In this document: positions 1-6,169 of the stretch, piece after piece
Layout: every line of letters starts with the position of its first letter
Numbering within the stretch: position 1 is the first letter of the stretch
DNA from: Actinomycetota bacterium
GTDB lineage: Bacteria > Actinomycetota > CADDZG01 > WHSQ01
Assembly (NCBI GenBank): GCA_016781115.1
Contig: JADDQX010000115.1
Location: 1 to 7,015 of the forward strand
Length of the DNA stretch: 7,015 nucleotides
Reading direction: 5' to 3'
Position numbers and translations under genes: made by a program
The notes under the pieces: generated by a model
What the model was told of the DNA's origin: nothing
The model's database searches: none
Seen by the model: only the letters and a program-made list of their open reading frames with translations

Positions 1-689
1 AAGGTGGCGAGACCAAGACGGTGATCGCAGACGTCGGAGGCGAGGAGCGCCGCTTCACGGCGGCAGAGGTCCTGGTCGCGACGGGACGCAGGCCCGTTCT
101 GGACGGTCTCGAGCTGGCCGCGGCCGGCATCGACCGCGACGAGCGCGGCCGCCTGATCCTTGACGAGCACCTGCGAACGACCAATCAGAACGTTTTCGCC
201 GCGGGCGACGTCACCGGCGCGCCGCAGTTCGTCTACGTCGCGGCCGCTCAAGGAACACTCGCCGCGGACAACGCACTCGGAGATGCCGCACGCCGTATGG
301 ACTACTCGGCCCTGCCGCGGGTCACGTTCACCACGCCGAATATCGCCTCCGTGGGTCTCACCGAAGCCGAGGCCCTGGCGCAAGGCTACGACTGCGACTG
401 CCGGGTCCTCGAGCTCGAACACATCCCGCGACCACTCGTGAACCTCGACACCCGCGGCGCCTTCAAGATCGTCGCGGAGCGTGCGAGCGGCAGAGTCCTC
501 GGCGTTCACGCAATCGCGGCGAACGCGGGAGACACCATCCTCGCCGGCGTCTACGCGATCAAGTTCGGTCTCACGACCCAGGACCTCGCCGACACGTGGT
601 GCCCCTACCTCACGATGGCCGAGGGCATCAAGCTCGCGGCTCAGACCTTCACCGCCGACGTCGACAAGCTCTCGTGCTGCGCGGCATGA
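1..689 (+). CDS. merA: Mercuric reductase, C-terminal part (5' end outside window)
   Basis: The enzyme is a cytosolic flavoprotein that reduces Hg(II) to volatile Hg(0) with NADPH. The open frame runs from base 3 to a TGA at 687-689, giving 228 residues; the N-terminal FAD domain, the redox CxxxxC pair and any HMA domain lie upstream. Visible family marks are the ATGRRP stretch, the VFAAGDVTGAPQFVYVAAAQG block that contacts FAD, the dimerisation domain starting near PRVTFTTPNIASVGLTEAEA, the PYLTM segment with the conserved Tyr, and the C-terminal LSCCAA tail. The tail Cys pair is the known MerA feature that takes Hg(II) and passes it to the active site of the partner subunit. The internal GTG at 21 is not the true start. 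An unusual Cys-Asp-Cys (codons at 393-401) sits in the dimerisation domain. The stop overlaps the merB start by 4 bases (ATGA), implying translational coupling. Identification is very secure because the CC tail separates MerA from lipoamide dehydrogenases. Confidence 0.97.
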   Translation, partial: GGETKTVIADVGGEERRFTAAEVLVATGRRPVLDGLELAAAGIDRDERGRLILDEHLRTTNQNVFAAGDVTGAPQFVYVAAAQGTLAADNALGDAARRMDYSALPRVTFTTPNIASVGLTEAEALAQGYDCDCRVLELEHIPRPLVNLDTRGAFKIVAERASGRVLGVHAIAANAGDTILAGVYAIKFGLTTQDLADTWCPYLTMAEGIKLAAQTFTADVDKLSCCAA

Positions 690-1351
690 TGACTTCAACG
701 GGTGACGTGCCCACGCTCGACATCGCAAGCGTGGCGCGCGGGCTGGTCGACCAGCTCGCGGCATCGGGTGCCGCCTCGACAGAGGACGAGTGGCGTGTGC
801 GGCGCAGCGCGTGGCAGCTGCTTTCTCACGGCGTCGCGGTAGCCGAAGGAGATATCGCTTCGGCGAGCGGCGCAGCTGCCCATGTCGTGCGCGACGTGCT
901 TTCGCGAGACGTCGAGCGCGACGAGGGCGGCCGACTCAGCGGTGTAAGTGGCCTGACGCTCGTGCCGACGCAGCACCGGATCTGGCTCGGCTACACGGAG
1001 CTCTACACCTGGTGCGCCCTCGATCTCCTGCTCTTCCCGCGCTTGCTCCACCGTGCGGCCGAGTTCGAATCCGAATGCCCGGCGACGGGGGGGCGGATCA
1101 GTGGGCGCATGGCACCTGATGGATCCGGCGAGCTCGAGCCTCAGGAAGCAGTTCTTTCCCTCGTGGTGCCACGGGCCAGCGAGCCGGTGCGGTCATCGTT
1201 CTGCAACTTCGTGCATTTCTTCCGCTCCGCTCAGGTGGCGGAAGCGTGGGTGACGACCAACCCCGCCGGGCATCTGCTCGACGCCAGGCAGGCGTTCGAG
1301 CTCGCGGACCACCTCACGCAGTCGCTCGATCTAAACAAGGAGGAATCATGA
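686..1351 (+). CDS. merB: Alkylmercury (organomercurial) lyase
   Basis: MerB is a cytosolic enzyme that protonolyses the carbon-mercury bond of organomercurials and hands Hg(II) to MerA. The ATG at 686 overlaps the merA stop and gives 221 residues, near the usual 210-220; the longer open frame upstream runs inside merA and is not coding. Catalytic residues are present with family spacing: Cys110 and Asp113 in YTWCALD, and Cys173 in SSFCNFVHFF. These match Cys96, Asp99 and Cys159 of the well-studied plasmid R831b enzyme at a constant offset of 14. Cys131 likewise matches the structural Cys117. The N-terminal half looks like the winged-helix-like region of the family. There is no clear Shine-Dalgarno sequence before 686, so translation probably depends on termination of merA. 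A second ATG at 689 is an alternative start. The gene makes this a broad-spectrum mercury operon, covering organic as well as inorganic mercury. Confidence 0.96.
   Translation: MMTSTGDVPTLDIASVARGLVDQLAASGAASTEDEWRVRRSAWQLLSHGVAVAEGDIASASGAAAHVVRDVLSRDVERDEGGRLSGVSGLTLVPTQHRIWLGYTELYTWCALDLLLFPRLLHRAAEFESECPATGGRISGRMAPDGSGELEPQEAVLSLVVPRASEPVRSSFCNFVHFFRSAQVAEAWVTTNPAGHLLDARQAFELADHLTQSLDLNKEES
1337..1343 (+). promoter_or_regulatory. Strong ribosome binding site (AAGGAGG)
   Basis: AAGGAGG lies 4 bases before the ATG at 1348, inside the end of merB. It fixes the start of the small membrane protein at 1348 rather than at the GTG-initiated frame that opens at 1246 inside merB. It also suggests this gene can be loaded with ribosomes independently of merB. 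Confidence 0.75.
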
Positions 1352-1677
1352 GCACACTCAATCGCGGTGGAGCCGGGGTGGGGCTGGGCCTCGCCGCCGT
1401 CGTCTGCTGTGGCGGCAAGGCGCTGCTGCTCGCCGGGCTCGCCGGTGGGTCACTCGGAGCGTTGGCGGGTTGGGCCGGCGCGATCGCAGGCGCCGCGGTG
1501 CTCGTCACTGCCGTCGCCTGGTACGTGAGAAGGAGATCGCTGTCCCCGGGACACTCAGGTGGCGCCTGCTGCGTTCCGCCGGTCGAGTCTCGACCGGCGT
1601 CGATCGATGGGGTCGAGCTTTCCGAGGATTCGCGTCCCGACGCGTCACGCCCGGACCCCTTGAGGGTGGCGCCATGA
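1348..1677 (+). CDS. Small two-helix mercury transport protein, MerF/MerT-like
   Basis: The protein is 109 residues with two predicted membrane helices, about 9-34 and 36-60, followed by an Arg triplet (61-63) and a polar tail. Two vicinal Cys pairs stand out: Cys20-Cys21 inside helix 1 and Cys74-Cys75 shortly after helix 2. This is the layout of MerF, an inner-membrane Hg(II) importer of about 80 residues with one CC pair in helix 1 and another in the cytosolic C-terminal tail; MerT shares the helix-1 pair. In that model Hg(II) is taken up by the membrane pair, moved to the tail pair, and then passed to MerA. The sequence is Ala/Gly-rich and I recognise it by architecture and context, not by close identity, so I give no gene symbol. 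The tail beyond residue 80 is longer than in classic MerF. The start is set by AAGGAGG at 1337 and by the ATGA overlap with merB; the stop overlaps the next gene by 4 bases. Confidence 0.68.
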   Translation: MSTLNRGGAGVGLGLAAVVCCGGKALLLAGLAGGSLGALAGWAGAIAGAAVLVTAVAWYVRRRSLSPGHSGGACCVPPVESRPASIDGVELSEDSRPDASRPDPLRVAP

Positions 1678-2231
1678 CAAACTCGTGTTGCTCCCCAGCG
1701 TTCAACCACGAGGCCGCGAGCGTTCCTCTCGTCGCGGAAGCAGAACGACCTGAGGCGCGGGCGGCACAGGTGCCGTGTCTCTCCTGTGGTCGCGCCGGCA
1801 CGGCCGTCACCCTCGACACTATGCGTCACCACCTGCGTCGCGACTTGCTTACCACGCTCGAGCCAGGTGACTACCGGTTCTGCGAGACGCGTGACTGCCC
1901 CATCGTCTACTACGCGTCCAGCCCCCCGGTGACGTATCTCAAGGCAGCGGTTGCGACGAGGGTCGGAGCGAAGGAGTCGCGTGATCCGGTGCCGGTCTGC
2001 TACTGCTTCTCGTTCTCCGAGAATGACATCGTCCAAGACGCGCGTCGCCACGGCCGCAGCACGATCAGGGACTACATCAAGGCGCAGGTGCGCGAGGGGT
2101 CGTGCGAGTGTGAGGTGAAGAATCCGTCGGGCCGTTGCTGCCTCGGAAACGTCGGTCGCGCGATCAAGAAGGCGCACGCTGCCGTGGAGGTATCCCCGGC
2201 CGCCGCCGTCGATGGGGGGGTCCGACAGTGA
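1674..2231 (+). CDS. CopZ-family zinc and [2Fe-2S] protein
   Basis: This 185-residue soluble protein resembles the N-terminal module of Archaeoglobus CopZ, which binds one zinc and one [2Fe-2S] cluster and, in that protein, precedes a copper-chaperone domain. A CxxC at Cys35/Cys38 followed by Cys70 and Cys75 (FCETRDCPIVYY) looks like the zinc site. A second set, CYCF at Cys109/Cys111, CEC at Cys144/Cys146 and NPSGRCCLG at Cys155/Cys156, contains the likely cluster ligands in a BFD-like fold; which of these bind is inferred from the family. There is no HMA domain here, so it cannot act like full CopZ. An extra CC pair at residues 5-6 near the N-terminus may be a metal-docking site. The role in mercury resistance is unknown: a cytosolic metal carrier, a redox partner or a sensor are all possible. 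The ATG at 1674 overlaps the preceding stop (ATGA). There is no strong Shine-Dalgarno sequence, so coupling is likely. Confidence 0.8.
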   Translation: MTNSCCSPAFNHEAASVPLVAEAERPEARAAQVPCLSCGRAGTAVTLDTMRHHLRRDLLTTLEPGDYRFCETRDCPIVYYASSPPVTYLKAAVATRVGAKESRDPVPVCYCFSFSENDIVQDARRHGRSTIRDYIKAQVREGSCECEVKNPSGRCCLGNVGRAIKKAHAAVEVSPAAAVDGGVRQ

Positions 2232-2803
2232 GCAAAAGGGAGGTCGCCCGCGCTCGCGTCATGCGCCAGAAGAGGCAGCGTTTCATCTTGGTGGTGAGCG
2301 TGGTTGTGGTGGCCGCGGGCGCGGCTCTCGCGCTGGCGGGCGCATCAGATTCAGGTCGTGGCAACGTAGCGTCGCAAGCTTCCAGCGATAGCGCGGAACC
2401 GGTCTCATACGTGTCGTGGGATGGCGAGGAGGTCGTCTCCACCGCGCAGTTCCGCGGAAAGCCGCTCGTGGTGAACTTCTGGGCGACTTGGTGTACCTCG
2501 TGTCTGTTCGAGATCCCTGGGTTCGTGTCGCTGTACGAGAAGTACGACGGGAAGGTGGCTTTCCTCGGGTTGAATCTCCAAGACAATCCGGAGTCCGCCG
2601 CGGCCATGAAACGCGAACTCGGGATCACGTACCCGACCGGGCGCGATCCGGAGGGGGAAGCATTCAGCGCCTTCGGCAGTGTGGCGATGCCCACCACCGT
2701 GCTGATCGGTCCCGACGGCGACGTCGTAGAACGCCTCGACGGTGAGGTGAGCGCGGGTCAGCTCGCTTCGAAGCTGGAGGAATACTTCGGAGTGGAGGCG
2801 TAG
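2228..2803 (+). CDS. TlpA/ResA-like membrane-anchored thioredoxin
   Basis: This is a thiol-disulfide oxidoreductase facing the outside of the cytoplasmic membrane. Of its 191 residues, the basic N-terminus (KREVARARVMRQKRQR) and a hydrophobic stretch at about 19-39 form a signal anchor; there is no lipobox Cys. A low-complexity linker reaches about residue 57 and the thioredoxin fold follows. The active site is W88-C89-T90-S91-C92 within NFWATWCTSC, and the cis-Pro is Pro155 in AMPTT. The CTSC dipeptide and short insertion fit TlpA/ResA-type reductases, which receive electrons from CcdA, and ccdA is the next gene. In this operon a plausible inferred role is keeping Cys pairs of mercury-handling membrane proteins reduced, or binding Hg(II) itself in place of the missing MerP. 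The start is the GTG at 2228 (GTGA overlap), preceded by a run of seven G; an internal ATG at 2261 is the alternative. Confidence 0.9.
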   Translation: MSKREVARARVMRQKRQRFILVVSVVVVAAGAALALAGASDSGRGNVASQASSDSAEPVSYVSWDGEEVVSTAQFRGKPLVVNFWATWCTSCLFEIPGFVSLYEKYDGKVAFLGLNLQDNPESAAAMKRELGITYPTGRDPEGEAFSAFGSVAMPTTVLIGPDGDVVERLDGEVSAGQLASKLEEYFGVEA

Positions 2804-3726
2804 TGCCGATAGCGCTCGCCGTCATTGCAGGCGGTCTGGCGACGCTCAATCCGTGCGGCTTCGCTTTGTTGCCCGCGCTCCTGTCGTTCTACGTGGGTTC
2901 GGAGGAAAACGATCTTCCGCGTGCGCCGACGCGCGCGTTGCAGGCGGTCTTCGTCGGGCTCATGGTGAGCGCCGGTTTCCTCGCCGTCTTCGCGGTTGTC
3001 GGTCTTCCGATCTCGCTCGGCGCGACGCAGCTAACGCGGGCCATCCCATGGGCTGGGATCGTCCTTGGAGCCGTTATGGCTCTTGCTGGAGTAGCCATAG
3101 TCCTGGGGAGGCAGCTGTCTTTCTCCATCAGCCATCCCTTCACCGCGAAGCGCGAGCGACGCCCGCACACGATGTTGCTGTTCGGCGTCGGCTACGGCAT
3201 CGCATCTCTTGGGTGCACGCTCCCGGTGTTCCTCGCGTTGATCGGCGCATCGCTGGCCACGCGGGGGCCGGCCGCGGGCCTCATCGTCTTCGCTGCTTAC
3301 GGGTTCGGCATGGCGAGCGTGTTGATGGCGCTGGCGATCGGCGCTGCCTTGCTGCGTAACGGGCTGGCGCGAGCGCTGAGACGGCTCCTTCCCCATATGA
3401 ACCGGATCGCGGGCGCTTTGCTGCTCCTCGTCGGCGTCTATCTCACCTACTACTGGTCCAAGGTGCAGTTCGCATCGGTGAGGGCGCTTTCTGAGGACCC
3501 CGTCGTCTCGATCGTCCAACGTTTCACCGGCACCGTGCAGCGCCTGGCGGCCTCGGGATCCGGGCGGTGGTTGATCGTTGCGGCCGGGGGCGTGGTCATC
3601 GCCGCGACCGCGATCGGGATATGGAAGTGGTCCGCCGATTCAGGCGAGCCAGACGTCTCGCGTGCTCCTGAGCTTGATCCCCACCACCTCGGCACCGACA
3701 CGCGGGACGAGGTCGCGTCGCGATGA
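2803..3726 (+). CDS. ccdA: CcdA/DsbD-type transmembrane thiol-electron transporter
   Basis: CcdA moves reducing equivalents from cytosolic thioredoxin across the membrane to extracytoplasmic thioredoxin-like proteins. The two reactive cysteines of the family are present: Cys18 in TLNPCGFALLP at the start of helix 1 and Cys138 in SLGCTLPVF in helix 4. About six helices form the core (roughly 3-31, 45-68, 81-102, 123-151, 155-182, 197-218). The 307-residue length exceeds the usual 220-250 because a seventh hydrophobic segment (about 250-272) and a polar, acidic/basic tail are added. The start is GTG 2803, overlapping the tlpA stop by one base (TAGTG), with GGAGG at 2794-2798. Adjacency to the TlpA-like gene argues that the two form one relay. 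A role in cytochrome c maturation is less likely because no other ccm/res gene is present here. Sequence-distant MerT-like roles were considered, but the NPCG and GCTLP motifs favour CcdA. Confidence 0.9.
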   Translation: MPIALAVIAGGLATLNPCGFALLPALLSFYVGSEENDLPRAPTRALQAVFVGLMVSAGFLAVFAVVGLPISLGATQLTRAIPWAGIVLGAVMALAGVAIVLGRQLSFSISHPFTAKRERRPHTMLLFGVGYGIASLGCTLPVFLALIGASLATRGPAAGLIVFAAYGFGMASVLMALAIGAALLRNGLARALRRLLPHMNRIAGALLLLVGVYLTYYWSKVQFASVRALSEDPVVSIVQRFTGTVQRLAASGSGRWLIVAAGGVVIAATAIGIWKWSADSGEPDVSRAPELDPHHLGTDTRDEVASR

Positions 3727-4739
3727 AGGGGCCCGCGGCCGACCCGCTGCTGCGGTTGTCTGGCTCAGACCTCATCATCATGCTGCGACCACCGCGCGCC
3801 AACTGGATGCCGGCGGTCGCGGGATGGCTCGTGTGGGTCGCGGCGGCGATCCACCTCCTCCTTACGCCCGAGCACTTCGACGAGCGCTTCGTCTACGGCG
3901 TCTTCTTCCTCGTCGCTTCGCTGTTCCAGCTGGCGCTCGGATGGTTCCTTCTTTTCCGCCCACACCCGCGCGTTTACCGCGCGGGCGCCATCGGAAGCCT
4001 CATACTCATCGCCACGTGGATCGTCACGCGGGCAGTAGCGCCGCCGCTGTCGCCCGAAGGCGGGCCGGAGCCCGTGACGCTGCTGGGGGTGGTGGCGACG
4101 GGCGCCGAGCTTGCCACCCTCGTCCTACTGGCGGCGGCTCTGCCGGTCCCCACCGCCAAGCGGCGGTGGACGGGATGGGCTTGGGCGATCGCGGCAGGAC
4201 TCGCCTTTGCCGGGCTGTTCCTGCTCGCTTCGGGTGCGATCTCCTATGTCTCCTTCGCCGGAAGCCCGTCCTCGTTCAACTCCTATAACCCCGGCTTGTC
4301 TATCCGCTACCCATTGGTCTACGGGTTGCTCCTTCCGCACGTCTGGGTGGTCGGGAGCTGGTCGACCTTCGCGTTCGTCGCGATCGCGGCCGTTCTCGTC
4401 GCAGCCAACGTCGTGAGCGTGACCGGGCGTCAGACCGTCGCGCCGGAATGCAATCCACGCCCGCGCGGTCTGCTCGCGGTCGCACCTTCATTGTTCGCGG
4501 TGTCGAGTTGCTGCGGGATGCCGCTCGCGTTGTTCATGGGCACGGCCGCCGTCGGCTTCCTGTTCAAGGCGACGCCATGGCTGTTGCTCATCACGGTTGC
4601 GATGCTGGTCGGAAATCTTGTGCTGGTGCGCAGCGCGACGACGACGCTTCCGACTCATCGGCCCACGGCAGGGTCTAACCCCGGGTGCCATCCCGAAACA
4701 GGTGGGCAACCGGTCGCGATGTCAGGAGGCGTGGCGTGA
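3723..4739 (+). CDS. Eight-helix membrane protein with C-terminal MerT/MerF-like Cys-Cys hairpin
   Basis: This is a 338-residue integral membrane protein with no confident family name. Hydrophobic segments fall at about 28-47, 56-78, 83-104, 117-139, 150-175, 200-230, 250-273 and 280-301. The first two carry an IHLLLTPEHF motif (His44, His51) and a YGVFFL segment, which I recall from uncharacterised actinobacterial membrane proteins. The last two form a hairpin whose first helix ends VSSCCGMPLALFMG, with vicinal Cys263-Cys264. That closely resembles the first helix of MerT (a CC pair followed by a Pro and a Leu-rich segment). Two more cysteines flank it, Cys243 before the hairpin and Cys322 in the tail. 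The simplest inference is a mercury permease domain fused to an accessory membrane domain; copper or general metal transport are alternatives. The ATG at 3723 overlaps the ccdA stop (ATGA). Met20 (3780) is a possible later start but has no better ribosome site. Confidence 0.82.
   Translation: MKGPAADPLLRLSGSDLIIMLRPPRANWMPAVAGWLVWVAAAIHLLLTPEHFDERFVYGVFFLVASLFQLALGWFLLFRPHPRVYRAGAIGSLILIATWIVTRAVAPPLSPEGGPEPVTLLGVVATGAELATLVLLAAALPVPTAKRRWTGWAWAIAAGLAFAGLFLLASGAISYVSFAGSPSSFNSYNPGLSIRYPLVYGLLLPHVWVVGSWSTFAFVAIAAVLVAANVVSVTGRQTVAPECNPRPRGLLAVAPSLFAVSSCCGMPLALFMGTAAVGFLFKATPWLLLITVAMLVGNLVLVRSATTTLPTHRPTAGSNPGCHPETGGQPVAMSGGVA
4724..4729 (+). promoter_or_regulatory. Ribosome binding site (AGGAGG) deciding a GTG start
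   Basis: AGGAGG ends 6 bases before the GTG at 4736, inside the end of the preceding gene. With the GTGA overlap it selects 4736 as the start over the longer open frame beginning at 4685. Confidence 0.75.
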
Positions 4740-5173
4740 CGGACGACGCGGACCGCCCGACCAAGGGCGGCGTGGCCGTGAGGCGACGTCCAGGTCATGG
4801 AGGGGCCGTAGGTGCTGCGGCTGGTGGTGGGTTCCTCGCGTCGCTTCCCATTGTCGGCCCCGCGTTCGCGAGCGCATGTGCGTCATGCCTCGGAATCGGC
4901 GGAGTGGCTGCGTCGGGGGCTGCTGTGGGATGGGGTACTCCCATCGGCATCGCGATCGCGATCGGCATCATGGCTTTCAGCGTGTGGCGAACGCTCCGCG
5001 TGAAGCGGCTCGCGTGCTCCGCTGAGGACTATCGACGGGCTCGGCTCCTTGTTCCCGTACTGACGCTGGCCGTCGGAGTGGCGGGGTATGCATTCGGCGC
5101 CTTCCTCCTCGCCCCGCTGTTCGAACCCGCAGGGCAGGGCGCGGCGCGGCCGTCGTCGGGTCTGCTGCCGTGA
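4736..5173 (+). CDS. Small three-helix membrane protein with intramembrane CASC motif
   Basis: The protein is 145 residues with a charged N-terminus (1-20) and three hydrophobic segments at about 22-46, 52-83 and 103-127. A CxxC motif, Cys48-Ala-Ser-Cys51, sits between the first two, just after a PIVGPAFASA stretch, and Cys94 follows the second segment next to a basic patch (RTLRVKRLAC). A metal-thiol pair in the first hairpin of a small, Gly/Ala-rich membrane protein in a mer operon recalls MerT-type carriers, with CxxC in place of CC. I do not recognise the family, so the role is inferred from context only. It is the last gene of the overlapping series: its GTG start overlaps the previous stop (GTGA) and has its own AGGAGG. 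A hairpin starts right at its stop codon. It could instead be a membrane chaperone or assembly factor for the neighbouring carrier. Confidence 0.78.
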   Translation: MTDDADRPTKGGVAVRRRPGHGGAVGAAAGGGFLASLPIVGPAFASACASCLGIGGVAASGAAVGWGTPIGIAIAIGIMAFSVWRTLRVKRLACSAEDYRRARLLVPVLTLAVGVAGYAFGAFLLAPLFEPAGQGAARPSSGLLP

Positions 5174-5206
5174 GGACCTGCGGCTGAATGCGCAGCGTCG
5201 GGTCCT
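5173..5206 (+). terminator. Possible hairpin at the end of the mer operon
   Basis: AGGACC (5173-5178) pairs perfectly with GGTCCT (5201-5206), and an inner TGCG (5179-5182) pairs with CGCA (5191-5194) around an 8-base loop, leaving a small internal bulge. It begins at the last base of the stop codon. No T-run follows, so it may be a weak terminator, an mRNA-end stabiliser or a chance fold. The rest of the gap to 5302 shows no convincing promoter. Confidence 0.3.
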
Positions 5207-5302
5207 GGTTCAGCCTCAACACCTCCATCTGTGGACACGGCTAACCTTCTGGTGGCGGGACGCTGTGAAGCCGTGCATGTGAGCTGCTATGTGGAGGACT
5301 AG

Positions 5303-5728
5303 ATGACCGACCTTGTATCACGGATCCTGAACGTTTCGCCTCAGGAGACGGCTGTCGAAGACTCCATGCTGGCCGAGACGGTGTCGGCGATCTTCGATTG
5401 TCTCCAAGCCTGCAAGGCCTGTGCCGACGCGTGTCTGGAAGAAGACCTCAGCGGGCTGAGCCGTTGCATCCGCCTGTTGCTCGATTGTGCGGACGTTTGT
5501 ATGGCGACAGGTCAGGTCCTTCTACGTCAGACGGCATTCGAGTCGCCGCTGGGCCGGTCTTTGGTTGAGATGTGTTCTCTGGCCTCCGCGCTGTGCGCGG
5601 GTGAATGTTCCGTCCATGCCGACCGGCACGAAGTCGGGCTGAGGATGGATCACTGCCGTGAATGTGCCGCGGCGTGCCGGCGTTGCTCCGACGCGTGCGA
5701 TCGGCTGCTGGCAGCCCTGCCAGCGTAG
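5303..5728 (+). CDS. Four-helix-bundle Cys-rich copper-storage protein (Csp3-like)
   Basis: This is a 141-residue cytosolic protein of the four-helix copper-binding (DUF326/Csp) family, in which cysteines line the core of a helical bundle and hold many Cu(I) ions. It has 15 cysteines in helical spacing: 33, 37, 40, 44 (CLQACKACADAC), 55, 62, 66, 91, 98, 102, then 118, 121, 125, 128 and 132 (HCRECAAACRRCSDAC). His105, His109 and His117 add ligands near the bundle end. There is no signal peptide, so it resembles the cytosolic Csp3 type rather than exported Csp1. The ATG at 5303 has GGAGG 5 bases upstream. It is separated from the mer operon by 129 bases and may have its own promoter. Since these sites are soft thiolates, binding of Hg(II) is chemically plausible and the location suggests a thiol sink protecting the cell; this is inference. 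Copper storage remains the default family role. Confidence 0.88.
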   Translation: MTDLVSRILNVSPQETAVEDSMLAETVSAIFDCLQACKACADACLEEDLSGLSRCIRLLLDCADVCMATGQVLLRQTAFESPLGRSLVEMCSLASALCAGECSVHADRHEVGLRMDHCRECAAACRRCSDACDRLLAALPA

Positions 5729-5739
5729 AGGCGGCGTCC

Positions 5740-6012
5740 GTGGCCGACCGAGATGCTGATGTCGACCGCTTGCTCGACCTAGCGTTCGGTCTCGCGGAGG
5801 AAGGTGAACCTGGTCCGGACGCCGTCGAGGTGCTTTTGTCGCAGCCCGACATCAGCGTAGAGACGCTCCGAGAGGTGGCTCGCCGAGCGGATGCGCTGGA
5901 GCATTCGGCGAAGCACGATCACGTCGGTGCGCACGTGCTTTTAGAAGCGGCTGTCCTCAAGCTCGAGGCGCGAGCGACGGGAGGGGCTACGACCGACCCA
6001 CACGCCTGGTGA
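5740..6012 (+). CDS. Small acidic helical protein, function unknown
   Basis: I do not recognise this 90-residue protein. It is rich in Asp, Glu, Ala and Leu, has no cysteines, no signal peptide and no membrane segment, and looks largely alpha-helical, with heptad-like leucines at 3-20 and 43-77. A His cluster (HSAKHDHVGAH, about 56-66) could bind metal or be structural. The GTG at 5740 is chosen because AGAGG lies 8 bases upstream; in-frame codons further up overlap the Csp-like gene and offer no better start. It begins 11 bases after the Csp-like stop, so the two are probably co-transcribed and this may be an accessory to the storage protein. A hairpin terminator candidate follows within 20 bases of the stop. 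The reading frame is plausible by codon use but short, so some doubt remains about whether it is real. Confidence 0.6.
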   Translation: MADRDADVDRLLDLAFGLAEEGEPGPDAVEVLLSQPDISVETLREVARRADALEHSAKHDHVGAHVLLEAAVLKLEARATGGATTDPHAW

Positions 6013-6030
6013 GGGAACCTGGCGGTTTCG

Positions 6031-6048
6031 CCCACCGACGGTGGGTTT
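6031..6048 (+). terminator. Hairpin terminator candidate after the Csp-like unit
   Basis: CCCACC (6031-6036) and GGTGGG (6040-6045) form a perfect 6-pair stem with a GAC loop, followed by TTT. It lies 18 bases after the stop of the 90-residue gene. The T-run is short, so efficiency is uncertain. The sequence GGTTTCG occurs on both sides of the hairpin (6024-6030 and 6044-6050). Confidence 0.5.
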
Positions 6049-6063
6049 CGGCCCCGCTGGGCC

Positions 6064-6088
6064 CGGAACGAAGTGCTATCCGTAGGTC
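6064..6088 (+). repeat. Composite direct repeat, copy 1
   Basis: CGGAACG, 7 bases, then ATCCGTAGGTC. The same two blocks recur at 6170-6195 with an 8-base spacer. The 11-base block is identical in both copies, 107 bases apart start to start. Confidence 0.5.
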
Positions 6089-6169
6089 GGACGGCGCTTG
6101 GTCTACGGCCGCAACCGACGCGTCTCGCTGCCGCCGCGGATCACGCGGTGATGCGGCCCATTAGACGTG

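Noticed and set aside
1314..2177. Long minus-strand open frame (287 residues) opposite the MerF-like and CopZ-like genes
   Set aside because: It is a high-GC shadow frame; the plus strand carries recognisable proteins with conserved Cys motifs and coupled starts.
3578..4288. 236-residue plus-strand frame overlapping ccdA and the eight-helix gene
   Set aside because: The peptide is Arg/Pro/Gly-rich with no domain and overlaps two well-supported genes in another frame.
5088..5282. 64-residue frame over the end of the CASC gene and the gap before the Csp-like gene
   Set aside because: It starts inside a real gene, has no ribosome site and its peptide shows no domain features.
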